Part shown: positions 1 through 7,382 of the stretch, one piece after another
Layout: each line of letters opens with the position of its first letter
Position numbering within the stretch: the first letter of the stretch is position 1
NCBI GenBank assembly: GCA_002304445.1
Contig: NEVA01000013.1
Location: 57,575-121,574, forward strand
DNA length: 64,000 nucleotides
DNA from: Opitutia bacterium Tous-C4FEB
GTDB lineage: Bacteria > Verrucomicrobiota > Verrucomicrobiia > Opitutales > Opitutaceae
Reading direction: 5' to 3'
Position numbers and translations under genes: made by a program
The notes under the pieces: model-generated
The model's database searches: none
What the model was told of the DNA's origin: nothing
What the model saw: only the letters and a program-made list of their open reading frames with translations

Positions 1-432
1 CCGCCCGCCGACGCCCCGCTCCCGCCGCTCTCCGACGCGCTCGCCGTCAACTGGCGCCTCCGCGTCCCCGACGGCGAAACCCTCACGTTTCACGACAACT
101 CCCTCGGTCCCCAATCCGCTACCGCCGGCCGCGACTTCGGCGACTTTCTCGTCTGGCGCAAAGACGGCGTGCCCAGCTACCAACTCGCCTGCGCCGTGGA
201 CGACGCCGATCTCCGGATCACCGAAGTCGTCCGCGGGGCCGACCTCGTGAAAAGCACCTTTCGCCAACTGCTCATTTTCCGCGCCCTCGGCGTGCCTGCG
301 CCGCAGTTTTTTCACGCCCCGCTGATGCTCGACGCCGCCGGCGTGCGCCTCGCCAAACGCCACGACGCTCTCAGCCTCCGCACCCTCCGCGAACAGGGCA
401 AAACTCCCGATGCAATCATCGACGCCTTTTGA
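1..432 (+). CDS. gluQ: Glutamyl-queuosine tRNA(Asp) synthetase, C-terminal part
   Basis: The gene enters from the left edge in frame 1, so only the last 143 residues are seen. The protein resembles a GluRS catalytic core without the anticodon-binding half: it holds the segment YQLACAVDDADLRITEVVRG, then LRLAKRHDALSLRTLRE, matching the KLAKR..LR-type end of GluQ-RS (the KLSKR equivalent of GluRS). The family attaches glutamate to the queuosine base of tRNA-Asp. A full glutamyl-tRNA synthetase would continue for about 200 more residues; here the protein stops soon after the KRHD motif, which favours GluQ. Only the 5' truncation by the window prevents higher certainty. Confidence 0.85.
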   Translation, partial: PPADAPLPPLSDALAVNWRLRVPDGETLTFHDNSLGPQSATAGRDFGDFLVWRKDGVPSYQLACAVDDADLRITEVVRGADLVKSTFRQLLIFRALGVPAPQFFHAPLMLDAAGVRLAKRHDALSLRTLREQGKTPDAIIDAF

Positions 433-442
433 CGTGCTTGTC

Positions 443-475
443 ATTGCGAGGAGCGCAGCGACGCGGCAATCCATC
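443..475. repeat. Palindromic interspersed repeat (ATTGCGAGGAGCG type)
   Basis: Just after gluQ the sequence ATTGC at 443-447 pairs with GCAAT at 466-470 around GAGGAGCGCAGCGACGCG. I recall near-identical GCGAGGAGCG-AGCGACG repeats between genes in unrelated bacteria, but that is memory and was not searched. It could serve as the 3' end of the gluQ transcript. The rest of the gap to 556 shows nothing else. Confidence 0.5.
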
Positions 476-556
476 ACCTCTCTCGCGGCGCAACGCGCCT
501 CCTTAACATTTGTCTTCTCCGCGTAGTCTGCGGCCAAAACTTCTGCTTCCCCCAAC

Positions 557-1087
557 ATGCCCCTCCCAAAAATCGGCATCCTCAACATCTCCGACCGCGC
601 CAGCGCCGGCATCTACTCCGACGAGCCCGGCCAAGCCTGCGTCGCGCTGCTCCGCGCGTGGCTCACGACCGCCTTCGACCTCGATTATAAAATCATCCCC
701 GACGACCAAGGCGTGATTTCCGCCGAACTCATCCGTATGGCCGACGTTTCCGGCTGCGGGCTCATCGTCACCACCGGTGGCACCGGTCCCGCACCGCGCG
801 ATGTCACACCCGAAGCCACCCGCGCCGTCATCGAAAAAGAACTGCCCGGTTTCGGCGAGCTCATGCGCGCCACCTCGCTCAACTACGTGCCCACCGCGAT
901 CCTCTCGCGCCAACTCGCCGGCACCCGCGGCCGCACGCTCATCGTAAATCTACCGGGACGCCCCAAGGCCATCCGCGAAAATTTTGAGGCCGTGTTCCCC
1001 GCGATCCCCTACTGCCTCGATCTCATCGGCGCCGCCCGCCTCGAGACCAACGCCGAGGTCATGAAATCCTTCCGGCCAAAAACGTAG
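557..1087 (+). CDS. mogA: Molybdopterin adenylyltransferase
   Basis: A 176-residue MoaB/MogA-fold protein. The family signature TTGGTGPAPRDVTPEAT near residues 74-90 is almost identical to that of MogA, which adenylates molybdopterin before molybdenum insertion. The C-terminal half carries the GRTLIVNLPGRPKAIRENF segment typical of the group. Length matches MogA (about 175-195) better than the shorter MoaB. It is a single gene between gluQ and an oppositely oriented small membrane gene; no other molybdenum cofactor gene is in the window. MogA versus a MoaB-type paralogue cannot be fully separated by eye. Confidence 0.88.
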   Translation: MPLPKIGILNISDRASAGIYSDEPGQACVALLRAWLTTAFDLDYKIIPDDQGVISAELIRMADVSGCGLIVTTGGTGPAPRDVTPEATRAVIEKELPGFGELMRATSLNYVPTAILSRQLAGTRGRTLIVNLPGRPKAIRENFEAVFPAIPYCLDLIGAARLETNAEVMKSFRPKT

Positions 1088-1166
1088 TTCAGGATCAAGC
1101 GACACGACCCCGTTCCGAGCCCTCCACGCGGGAAGCGCTCCATCACCCCATTTTCATCGTCGCTCC

Positions 1167-1200
1167 GATTCGCGCCCATTCGCGAGATTCGCGGGCAAAA
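1167..1200. repeat. ATTCGCG periodic repeat, copy 1
   Basis: Three ATTCGCG units spaced by about 10 bp end in GATTCGCGGGCAAAA. Related copies lie at 13142-13171 and 41007-41038. Here it sits between the convergent ends of mogA and the small membrane gene. Confidence 0.55.
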
Positions 1201-1206
1201 ACCTCT

Positions 1207-1581
1207 TCACCGCGTGATTCTCGTCACGACCGGATTGTGCCACTCCGTCGGCAGCACCGACTCCGGCCCGATGATATACACCCGATAGTAGAGCCAGAAA
1301 ACCACCACGCCCAGTAGGAGGAGAAAAACAATCTCACCCAGGTCTCCGCCGCCTTGCCGGCTCCCACGCTGCAGCGAAGCCACCGCCCGCCCGATCAACG
1401 GCGCGACCACAAACCCCACGAGCGAGCCGCCAAACAGCACCATCCCCATGATCGCCCCGGTCCGCAGGAACGGATCATCCAAGATCTTTGCCTTATAACT
1501 CACGATCTCGACGCAGAGATTGAGCAACAGCAGGCAGCACGGGAGCACATAGTAATTCCGGACGACACTGGTGGATTTCAT
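1207..1581 (-). CDS. Small multi-spanning membrane protein, unknown function
   Basis: I do not recognise this 124-residue protein. It has a hydrophobic stretch near residues 8-24 (YYVLPCCLLLLNLCVEIV), a glycine-rich one around 40-62 (IMGMVLFGGSLVGFVVAPLI) and a third near 80-98 (EIVFLLLLGVVVFWLYYRVY), so three membrane segments are likely, with a short polar loop of SLQRGSRQGGGD between the last two. The start at 1581 was chosen because it lies just before the first hydrophobic segment; an in-frame ATG at 1611 would add ten residues. It is divergent from the DUF5069 gene beginning at 1660. Confidence 0.6.
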   Translation of the reverse strand: MKSTSVVRNYYVLPCCLLLLNLCVEIVSYKAKILDDPFLRTGAIMGMVLFGGSLVGFVVAPLIGRAVASLQRGSRQGGGDLGEIVFLLLLGVVVFWLYYRVYIIGPESVLPTEWHNPVVTRITR

Positions 1582-1659
1582 GCGGGGCGCGGCGAAAAAT
1601 CGCCATTTCATCAAACGGCCGCTTGCGCGAAAGCAGATTCGCACAATTACTCCCCGCTA

Positions 1660-2106
1660 ATGATCAACTACAGTATTCCCGACCTCACCATTCACCCGCC
1701 TCGCAGCGTTCGCGTTCGCATCGGCGGCTACGCCCACCTCGCCCGCCTCCTCGACAAGGCCCGCGCCGAGATCCACGGCAAGAACGCCGGCTACCACTAC
1801 GATTGCCCGGTCGACAAACTGCTCTTTGCCTTCACCGGCGTAAGTGCGGAAGCCATGCTCACGGAGATCAAGAGCGGCAAATCCGACTTGGAAATTCTCA
1901 CCTGGCTCAACGCCAACACCACGCGCCAAGCCTTTGAGGTCATCGCCTGGTCCGCGTGGCTTGAACAAGTCGGCCCCGGCAGCGCCGAAGGCCACGAGTG
2001 GATCGCCGGCGTCATCAAGGGCAACAATTCCGCCCGCGACGACATCCGCTCGTTCGCCGAGATGCTCGATCTCGACGACTACATCAGCTACGGCGGCAAA
2101 GCCTGA
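1660..2106 (+). CDS. DUF5069 domain protein
   Basis: A 148-residue protein whose start region PPRSVRVRIGGYAHLARLLD and following K-A-R...YHYDCPVDKLLF match the DUF5069 pattern (RSPR.RLGGY..L.RLIDKARA, then the Y.CP.D element). The family is common in Verrucomicrobiota and has no established function. The chosen ATG at 1660 gives the usual family length; the frame stays open further upstream but there it overlaps the divergent membrane gene and is low-quality sequence. A rho-independent terminator follows 40 bp after the stop. Confidence 0.8.
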   Translation: MINYSIPDLTIHPPRSVRVRIGGYAHLARLLDKARAEIHGKNAGYHYDCPVDKLLFAFTGVSAEAMLTEIKSGKSDLEILTWLNANTTRQAFEVIAWSAWLEQVGPGSAEGHEWIAGVIKGNNSARDDIRSFAEMLDLDDYISYGGKA

Positions 2107-2145
2107 GCGAATCGCACCGGATCGTCCCCCCGTCTTTGATTTTCG

Positions 2146-2170
2146 GCCGCGCCATAAGCGCGGCTTTTTT
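2146..2170 (+). terminator. Rho-independent terminator after the DUF5069 gene
   Basis: GCCGCGC (2146-2152) pairs with GCGCGGC (2158-2164) across the loop CATAA and is followed by six T. From 2171 to the MazG gene end at 2307 I see nothing coding. Confidence 0.8.
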
Positions 2171-2306
2171 CTGCCCGCTGGGTGAGCCCCCTCCGGGCGT
2201 GGGCACCGGCCACCACCAAAATTGTGATGAGCTTGTCGCCGCTTTGCGCCGCTCGGCGACCGAGCCCGTGGTTCCAGATTCCGTCCAGACCCCGAATCAA
2301 AACCCC

Positions 2307-2684
2307 TCACAGCTCGGTATACTTTTCCGCCCGACCTCTGGCCTTCGCCACCGGATATTTCTCCCCGTTCGCGGCCATTTTCGCCTCGATCGCCGCCGCC
2401 ACATCGAGCCCGGTGACGTTGGCGAATTCCAAGGCGTAGATCACGACGTCGGCCAATTCCTCCGCGATTTTGGTGCGCTTTACGGGATCGTTCATCACCG
2501 CCCGGGACGCCTCCGGCGTGCTCCACAAAAAGTGCTCCATCAACTCCCCCGCTTCGGCGGCAAGCGCCATGCTCAGATTCTTCGGCGCATGGAACTGCTC
2601 CCAGTCCCGTTCGCGGGCAAACTCCAGCACGCGGCCCTTCAGCTCTTGGATCGTGGTCGTGGCGTCGGTCAGCGGCTCGTTCAT
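2307..2684 (-). CDS. MazG-type nucleotide pyrophosphohydrolase
   Basis: A 125-residue all-alpha NTP pyrophosphohydrolase. The fold's metal site is visible: SMALAAEAGELMEHFLW (EAxEL-type first helix pair) and KIAEELADVVIYALEFAN (the ExxD second pair). This layout is that of the RS21-C6/dCTPase-like branch, which clears non-canonical or excess deoxynucleotide triphosphates to monophosphate plus pyrophosphate. Length fits the single-domain branch, not full MazG. The start at 2684 begins MNEPLTDATTTIQELK; an ATG at 2708 would add eight residues. Exact substrate cannot be told from sequence. Confidence 0.82.
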   Translation of the reverse strand: MNEPLTDATTTIQELKGRVLEFARERDWEQFHAPKNLSMALAAEAGELMEHFLWSTPEASRAVMNDPVKRTKIAEELADVVIYALEFANVTGLDVAAAIEAKMAANGEKYPVAKARGRAEKYTEL

Positions 2685-2711
2685 CCGCTTAAGTTGCCGC
2701 GATTTCATGCT

Positions 2712-2736
2712 GGGAGCGAGCTTGCTCGCGACTCCC
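2712..2736. repeat. GGGAGCG...CTCCC hairpin element, copy 1
   Basis: GGGAG (2712-2716) pairs with CTCCC (2732-2736) around an inner CGAG-CTTG-CTCG stem. Elements of similar plan (GGAGCG, a central GCTT, a closing CTCC/TCC) are at 23595-23617 and 39756-39789. It lies just upstream of the MazG gene start. Confidence 0.45.
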
Positions 2737-2818
2737 GCTCTCACTTCTCCGCTCGCAAACCTCGGCTCTCAGTCGCCCGCTCCGTCACCCAATCTTCACC
2801 GTCATAAAAAGATTCGGA

Positions 2819-2837
2819 CTTGGCACGCCGGCTGCAT
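2819..2837 (+). promoter_or_regulatory. Candidate sigma-54 (-24/-12) promoter
   Basis: CTTGGCACGCCGGCTGCAT has the invariant GG at 2822-2823 and GC at 2834-2835 with the required ten bases between them, and a perfect TTGGCACG -24 half; the -12 half is CTGC instead of TTGC. It points toward the structured leader and the hsp20 gene 236 bp downstream. It is a single motif match, so treat as tentative. Confidence 0.3.
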
Positions 2838-2978
2838 TTTAGGCCGTGTCTCCAAGTTCCAATGACTCCCGCTCGCTCACCTCTCCACCGCCCCGCCGGC
2901 ACTTCGATTACGAAGGCCGTGCAGCCATGCGGTGCCCAGATGCAGGCGGTCGTCTCCAATTGGAGCCAAAAAACTCGC

Positions 2979-3052
2979 CCGGGCTTCTCCGGCTAACCCT
3001 CCGAACCATCGGACCAATTAGCCAAAACGAGAAGCCCGGAGCCCCAAGCTCC
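2979..3052 (+). promoter_or_regulatory. Nested hairpin leader upstream of hsp20 (possible RNA thermometer)
   Basis: CCGGGCTTCTC (2979-2989) pairs with GAGAAGCCCGG (3029-3039); inside it GGCTAA (2991-2996) pairs with TTAGCC (3018-3023); inside that TCCGA (3000-3004) pairs with TCGGA (3009-3013) across ACCA. A further GGAGC/GCTCC hairpin (3038-3042 with 3048-3052) abuts a possible ribosome site AGGAAG at 3053. Three concentric perfect stems in 61 bases just before a small heat-shock gene suggest a regulated leader. The 388-base gap from 2685 to 3072 otherwise holds only the repeat and promoter candidate listed. Confidence 0.5.
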
Positions 3053-3072
3053 AGGAAGCTACCGCCTTTCCC

Positions 3073-3465
3073 ATGCACACGATCATCAACTCCCGTCGCT
3101 CCGCCCGTCGCCCGCGCCTTGCCCAAGCCATCGAGACCTTTCGTCAGCCGAGTTACGACTGCCGCGACCACGCCGATACCATGACGTTGTCGGTCTACGT
3201 GCCCGGCGTGGACGCCGCCGGGGTCGATATCGAGGCCATCGGCCCCGATCTGATGATTACCGCCCGCAAATCCCATTTTGTCCGCGTGAACTGGCAGTCC
3301 CTTCACCTCGAAGGCGCGCAGCGCGACTATCAGCTTCGCCTGCGGCTCGGCCTTGGTTTCAATTATCCCGCGATGCAGGCCGAGATGCACGAAGGCGTGC
3401 TCACGGTCCGCCTACCGAAGCGGGCAACCGCTGAGGCCGAAACGTCGCTCCGTCGCGTCGCCTGA
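3073..3465 (+). CDS. Hsp20/alpha-crystallin family small heat-shock protein
   Basis: A 130-residue protein with an alpha-crystallin-like core: MTLSVYVPGVDAAGVDIEAI (beta strands 2-3), a middle DLMITARK strand, DYQLRLRLGLGF, and the closing EGVLTVRLPK which matches the family's GVLTVxLPK end. The N-terminal arm is short (about 35 residues) and there is a brief C-terminal tail without an obvious IxI motif. Such proteins are ATP-independent holdases that bind unfolding proteins. A structured leader lies directly upstream, and a strong bidirectional terminator follows. The core is somewhat divergent from classical Hsp20, so some annotators may call it only Hsp20-like. Confidence 0.78.
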   Translation: MHTIINSRRSARRPRLAQAIETFRQPSYDCRDHADTMTLSVYVPGVDAAGVDIEAIGPDLMITARKSHFVRVNWQSLHLEGAQRDYQLRLRLGLGFNYPAMQAEMHEGVLTVRLPKRATAEAETSLRRVA

Positions 3466-3524
3466 GCTTGATTAACTGCGACCTATCTCGACCTCCGGGC
3501 GGGCCGACGCTTGCATTGGGGCCG

Positions 3525-3560
3525 AAAAAAGGAGCGGGCGTGATGCCCGCTCCTTTTTTT
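3525..3560. terminator. Bidirectional rho-independent terminator
   Basis: AAAAAA, then GGAGCGGGC (3531-3539) pairing with GCCCGCTCC (3545-3553), then TTTTTTT. It works on both strands between the convergent hsp20 and MFS genes. Confidence 0.92.
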
Positions 3561-3594
3561 GCGACTCCGGGCCGAAGCCCGAAGATTTTCAAAA

Positions 3595-5196
3595 TCAGGA
3601 CTTCGCGTCCTGCTCCTCGATCTTAACTACCCGGTAACCACCGATGCTCTTAAAATAGATCATTACGGCCAAAAAGATCAGCGCCATGGCCGCAGGAATG
3701 AAAGAGTCGGCCTTTAGCGTAAGACGATCGCCCTTTTGGTCAGCGGCGAAGATCGCCTGTTGCGCAGGCGTCGCGGTCTTGGCCGCGACTGCTTCCTTGG
3801 CCGCCGCCAACTTCGTGCCGTCGATCGCGTAGACCGGTTCCAAGAAGAAGAACTTCGAAGGCGAGGCGGCCTTCACGGTCTCGTAGGCCGCCGGATCGGT
3901 CTTCTGCAACGTTTCGGCCGCATACCGATCCTTGCTGTAGCCCAAACCGGGACCACCGATCAGACCAGCCGACATCATGCCGATACCGCCCATGACGGAC
4001 ATCGCGACCGCGCCCGAACGCGGGTAACGATCACCGACGACCGCCAGCATCGTTGGCCAGAAAAAGGTCTTACCGACGGCGTAGATGCCCAGCGCGACCA
4101 AGGCCATGGTGAAGGTCTGCATGACGCTTGCGAGCTGCAGGCCCACCACGCCGAAGATGGAACACACCAGCAAGAGCGCAATCGGCGAGAGCTTCAATTT
4201 AGTCTCAATCCAATGAGCAGAGAACCGCAGGCTGAACATGATAACCGAGGTCCAAATGAACAGGAACTTGCCTTGCTCCGACGTGAACAAATTGCCCGTG
4301 ATATTCTGAATCCAACCGTCAGTCCCGAGTTCAACTGCACCAATCAAGGCGTGCGCGATAAACAGGAAGAAGAGGAGCACTGAGCCTAGGGAGAACTTTG
4401 TCACGATCCCAACGGCTACCATCAGCACACCCGCCACCGCGTAGCCGACAGAATCAGGGAAGCTCGCCACTCCGAACAGCGCCGCGAGAGGGCCAGAGGC
4501 AAAATTCGCCAAAAGGTAGCAGGCTACAGCCGCACCGAGCAGGCCGACATCCTTGAACATCTCACTGAACTTCGCGCCCTTTTGGGCCGCCTCGGACTTC
4601 GGCATATGTTGGCCGAGGAACATCAAGCCGTAAGCCAACGTCGGGATGAGATAGAGGGCGAGTTGGATCTTCCAACCCACCTGCATTTTGTCGTCCAAGA
4701 TCCAACCCACCGCACTGCCGGCGATCAAACCTGCCGGCCAGCTGGCGTGGAGGATGTTCAGATAGTGAGTGCGCTGTTTCGGGAAAAGTGTCGCGACCAA
4801 TGGATTGGCGACCGCTTCCAGGACGCCGTTCGCCAGCGCAAAGATGAACATACCGATCGTCAGCATCTGGAACGCGTTCTCCGGCGTTGACGCCGCGAAG
4901 GTCACAAACGCCGAGATGACGTGAAACGCGAATGCGGCCCACACCAGCTTGCTGTAGCCGATCTTGTCGACGATCAGACCACCAATGATGATGCCGAAGC
5001 AAAATCCGGTGAAGCCGGCGCCGCCGATGGCGCCGAGTTGCGTGGCCGTGAAGCCGAACTCTTTGCCCCAATTGTCAAAAATACCGCCACGGACGGCAAA
5101 ACCGACGCCGGCCGCGAAGATGGCCCAAAAGCCGGCCCAAAGAAGGCGCTTCGCATTAGCAGCGAGTGGCGCGTTATCGACATTCTGATTACTCAT
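3595..5196 (-). CDS. Major facilitator superfamily transporter
   Basis: A 533-residue integral membrane protein with about 12 hydrophobic segments. The first helix pair surrounds [20 protein letters not shown], helix 2 carries [20 protein letters not shown] with the following DKIGYSK loop (the MFS A-motif position), and [15 protein letters not shown] is like the fourth helix of sugar-type MFS carriers. Unusually, about 75 polar residues (alanine- and lysine-rich) are inserted before the last helix, making the protein longer than a normal 400-450-residue MFS member. The ATG at 5196 is preferred to one at 5265, which adds a hydrophilic tail with no support. Substrate unknown; a sugar or organic acid is a guess. 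Confidence 0.8.
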   Translation of the reverse strand: MSNQNVDNAPLAANAKRLLWAGFWAIFAAGVGFAVRGGIFDNWGKEFGFTATQLGAIGGAGFTGFCFGIIIGGLIVDKIGYSKLVWAAFAFHVISAFVTFAASTPENAFQMLTIGMFIFALANGVLEAVANPLVATLFPKQRTHYLNILHASWPAGLIAGSAVGWILDDKMQVGWKIQLALYLIPTLAYGLMFLGQHMPKSEAAQKGAKFSEMFKDVGLLGAAVACYLLANFASGPLAALFGVASFPDSVGYAVAGVLMVAVGIVTKFSLGSVLLFFLFIAHALIGAVELGTDGWIQNITGNLFTSEQGKFLFIWTSVIMFSLRFSAHWIETKLKLSPIALLLVCSIFGVVGLQLASVMQTFTMALVALGIYAVGKTFFWPTMLAVVGDRYPRSGAVAMSVMGGIGMMSAGLIGGPGLGYSKDRYAAETLQKTDPAAYETVKAASPSKFFFLEPVYAIDGTKLAAAKEAVAAKTATPAQQAIFAADQKGDRLTLKADSFIPAAMALIFLAVMIYFKSIGGYRVVKIEEQDAKS

Positions 5197-5393
5197 AGGA
5201 ATTAACTGGAGGTTGGGATTGGGGTGAAACGACTGAAACCTCAGATTTCTTGGAAGATTCTCCAAGCCCGGGCAAGGGCGCTTTTAACAATCTGTGAACT
5301 CTTCACATCGAACCGATATTTTTCTTTAAGTGCGGCACATTTTTGGCGTACGAAAGTCTACCCCTCGAAGCCAGCACCGAACCGACCACTCCC

Positions 5394-5591
5394 ATGCCTT
5401 TACCCACCCATTTCACCCAGCCCGAAATTTTTGAAGATCGTCCCGTCGTCGTCGAGCTTGTCGCTCGCGCCAACGCCATGTGGGACCGTCCCATTTTCCG
5501 TGCCCCGCCCCTGAAAGTCATCTTACCGCGGGTGAGCCCCGAGATCTTCAAGAGCTTGCCCACCCCGGTCTCAACCCTCAGCTCGCGCTGA
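5394..5591 (+). CDS. Small protein of unknown function
   Basis: A 65-codon frame beginning MPLPTHFTQPEIFEDRPVVV and ending in a hydroxyl-rich tail. No family is recognised. Support comes from context: it is divergent from the MFS gene, has an upstream A/T-richer gap (5266-5393) that could hold promoters, and is followed within 50 bp by a clear terminator on the same strand. An in-frame start at 5343 would give 82 residues. Confidence 0.4.
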   Translation: MPLPTHFTQPEIFEDRPVVVELVARANAMWDRPIFRAPPLKVILPRVSPEIFKSLPTPVSTLSSR

Positions 5592-5630
5592 TACCGGACC
5601 GGATCACAGAGGGAAATCCCCAGGCATCAG

Positions 5631-5654
5631 CGGAGACCCCGGTCTCCGTTTTTT
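5631..5654 (+). terminator. Rho-independent terminator
   Basis: CGGAGAC (5631-5637) pairs with GTCTCCG (5642-5648) across CCCG, followed by six T. It ends the small gene at 5394-5591. Confidence 0.82.
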
Positions 5655-5718
5655 GCGCCCCCTCGCCCCGCCCGGTGGTTCGACGCTGCCTGCATCGAAC
5701 CACCAGAGAGCACATCCC

Positions 5719-6588
5719 CTAGGTCTCCCGCGCCAACCAGATCAGGTCCCCGCGCGCTCCCGCCCCTTGCCCGAGCACTTTGGCCAAATACCCCACCGTC
5801 GCAGCCGCCTCGTCCGCAAACTTCCAAGGCGGATTCACGATCAACACCCCGCACCCCACCATCTTTGCCGCCGGCGGATTCACCACCAGCTCTACGGCCA
5901 TGGTCGGCGGCAGCACCAACCCCCGCAGCTCCGCGAAAAACAAATCCACCTTCGCCCGCTCGGTGAGGGGATACCACACGGCAAACACTCCGCCCGGCAA
6001 TCGCTTCAATCCGTCCTTCAATGTCGCCACGATCTGAGCCCACTCATCCTGCGCCTCAAACGGCGGATCGATCAACACCAGCGCCCGCTTCTCCAACGGC
6101 GGCAACACCGCCCGCACCGTTGCGTAGCCGTCCGCCTCGCGCACCTGGGCGCCGCCGGTAAACTGAAACTTCTCCCGCAACGCCGCGCACTCCGCCGGTT
6201 GCCGTTCGCACAAAATCAGTCGCTCCTGCGGCCTCGCGATCAGGTTCACCAATGCCGGCGACCCCGGATAAAATCTCGGCTCGGGCGTGGCGTTGCTCTC
6301 CCGCCGATCATACTCCCGCACGAGCGCAATATAATCCGCGACGCCGCCGGGCAACTCCCCGGCCGGTCGGTTCCACAAGCGCCCCACACCCTCCGGCCAT
6401 TCCGGCACGCGCGCGTGGGTGTTCCCGATGGCCGCCACCGCCAGATCGTAGCTCCCACGACCGGCGTGCGTATCGAGATAAAGAAAACCCTTCTCTTTTC
6501 TTTGCAGCGCGCGCACCAGCGGGACGAGCAACGCGTGCTTCATCACATCGGCGAAATTGCCGGCGTGATAATGATGACGGTAGTTCAC
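5719..6588 (-). CDS. rlmJ: 23S rRNA (adenine-2030-N6)-methyltransferase
   Basis: A 289-residue class I methyltransferase. The N-terminus MNYRHHYHAGNFADVMKHAL is the RlmJ hallmark. YLDTHAGRGSYDL forms the SAM-binding region, and LVLIDPPFEAQDEW contains the N6-adenine methylase motif IV (DPPF, usually DPPY). The enzyme methylates A2030 of 23S rRNA. Its first four bases overlap the end of the upstream yhcH-like gene (ATGA), so the two are probably translated together. Confidence 0.93.
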   Translation of the reverse strand: MNYRHHYHAGNFADVMKHALLVPLVRALQRKEKGFLYLDTHAGRGSYDLAVAAIGNTHARVPEWPEGVGRLWNRPAGELPGGVADYIALVREYDRRESNATPEPRFYPGSPALVNLIARPQERLILCERQPAECAALREKFQFTGGAQVREADGYATVRAVLPPLEKRALVLIDPPFEAQDEWAQIVATLKDGLKRLPGGVFAVWYPLTERAKVDLFFAELRGLVLPPTMAVELVVNPPAAKMVGCGVLIVNPPWKFADEAAATVGYLAKVLGQGAGARGDLIWLARET

Positions 6589-7091
6589 GCCGCGACCGGC
6601 ACTTTGACGACCACCTTGCGCACCAACATCGGTGCACCGGCCGCCACCAACGGACGATGCCCATCAACGGGGAAAAAGACGGCAACCTCGCCCGCCGCGA
6701 CCCGCAAGGCCGTGTGCCGCGCGAAGCCTTCATAAAAGAGCACATCTTTGGCCGGCCGGAGATCCTCGGCGACCTTGAGGTTGCTCACATCCGTCAGCTC
6801 CATGATCTCCTCGCCCACGATTACCGCCTGCACATCCGTGTAGGCCTTGTGCGACTCCCACTTTGGCACCGTCGGCACTCCCGCCGGCAACGTCATGCTC
6901 GCCTGCGCCAGCGCAAACACTCCGCCGCCCAAGTCCACCCGCTGTGTCTGCTCGGCCGCGAGACCATCAAGCAACGCACGTTCCGGCGAACCGGCGCGCA
7001 GGCAGGCTTCGACATACGCGAAGGCCGTGGCGAATTTGTCAGAGGGGGCAAGCTGAGCCCGCACCGTGGAAAGAGAACCGAATAGAGCCAT
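6585..7091 (-). CDS. YhcH/YjgK/YiaL family protein
   Basis: A 168-residue cupin-like protein. The segment PKWESHKAYTDVQAVIVGEE matches the family's H-x-x-x-x-D-(I/V)-Q core, and EVAVFFPVDGHRPLVA matches its second conserved stretch (FFP.D.H.P). Members (DUF386) often sit near sialic acid or other sugar catabolic genes; a role as a sugar anomerase has been suggested for relatives. Here it instead precedes rlmJ with a 4-bp overlap. Length is normal for the family. Confidence 0.85.
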   Translation of the reverse strand: MALFGSLSTVRAQLAPSDKFATAFAYVEACLRAGSPERALLDGLAAEQTQRVDLGGGVFALAQASMTLPAGVPTVPKWESHKAYTDVQAVIVGEEIMELTDVSNLKVAEDLRPAKDVLFYEGFARHTALRVAAGEVAVFFPVDGHRPLVAAGAPMLVRKVVVKVPVAA

Positions 7092-7382
7092 TTCTAAAGC
7101 CTCAAACTCAGGTTAAATTCTGGCAAGCCGCGAAACCGCGACCGCCCACGGCGCTTGATTTTCCCACCGCGTGGCGCCTGGCCCACCGATGGCCTCGGCA
7201 TGAATCCGCGCGATATCATCCGCCGGCCCGGCGGCCCTACGCCGCCGCCAGCACGCCGCCCAAGCCGAGAAACACCAAAATCCGCCTTTCCGCACCTTTG
7301 CACGCCCTCCGCGGCCGCCACCAGACCGCTGCGCCCAAAAACATTGCCCCGTTTCCGCGTCCCGTTTTTCTCCACGCCAATC
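7092..7382. other. Intergenic region between divergent genes
   Basis: About 290 bases separate the yhcH-like gene from the phosphoesterase. No known RNA or repeat is visible. A 35-codon minus-strand frame at 7237-7344 has a hydrophobic end (RRILVFLGLGGVLAAA) but no other support. Promoters for both flanking genes presumably lie here. Confidence 0.4.

Noticed and set aside
1354..1659. Upstream extension of the DUF5069 frame
   Set aside because: It would overlap the membrane gene on the other strand and is rich in charged low-complexity residues; the ATG at 1660 matches family length.
2846..3184. 112-codon frame covering the structured leader
   Set aside because: It has serine-proline-arginine low complexity, and the nested stems explain this DNA better as a leader.
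7237..7344. 35-codon frame with a hydrophobic end on the minus strand
   Set aside because: Too short and without ribosome site or conservation evidence; noted only in the intergenic entry.
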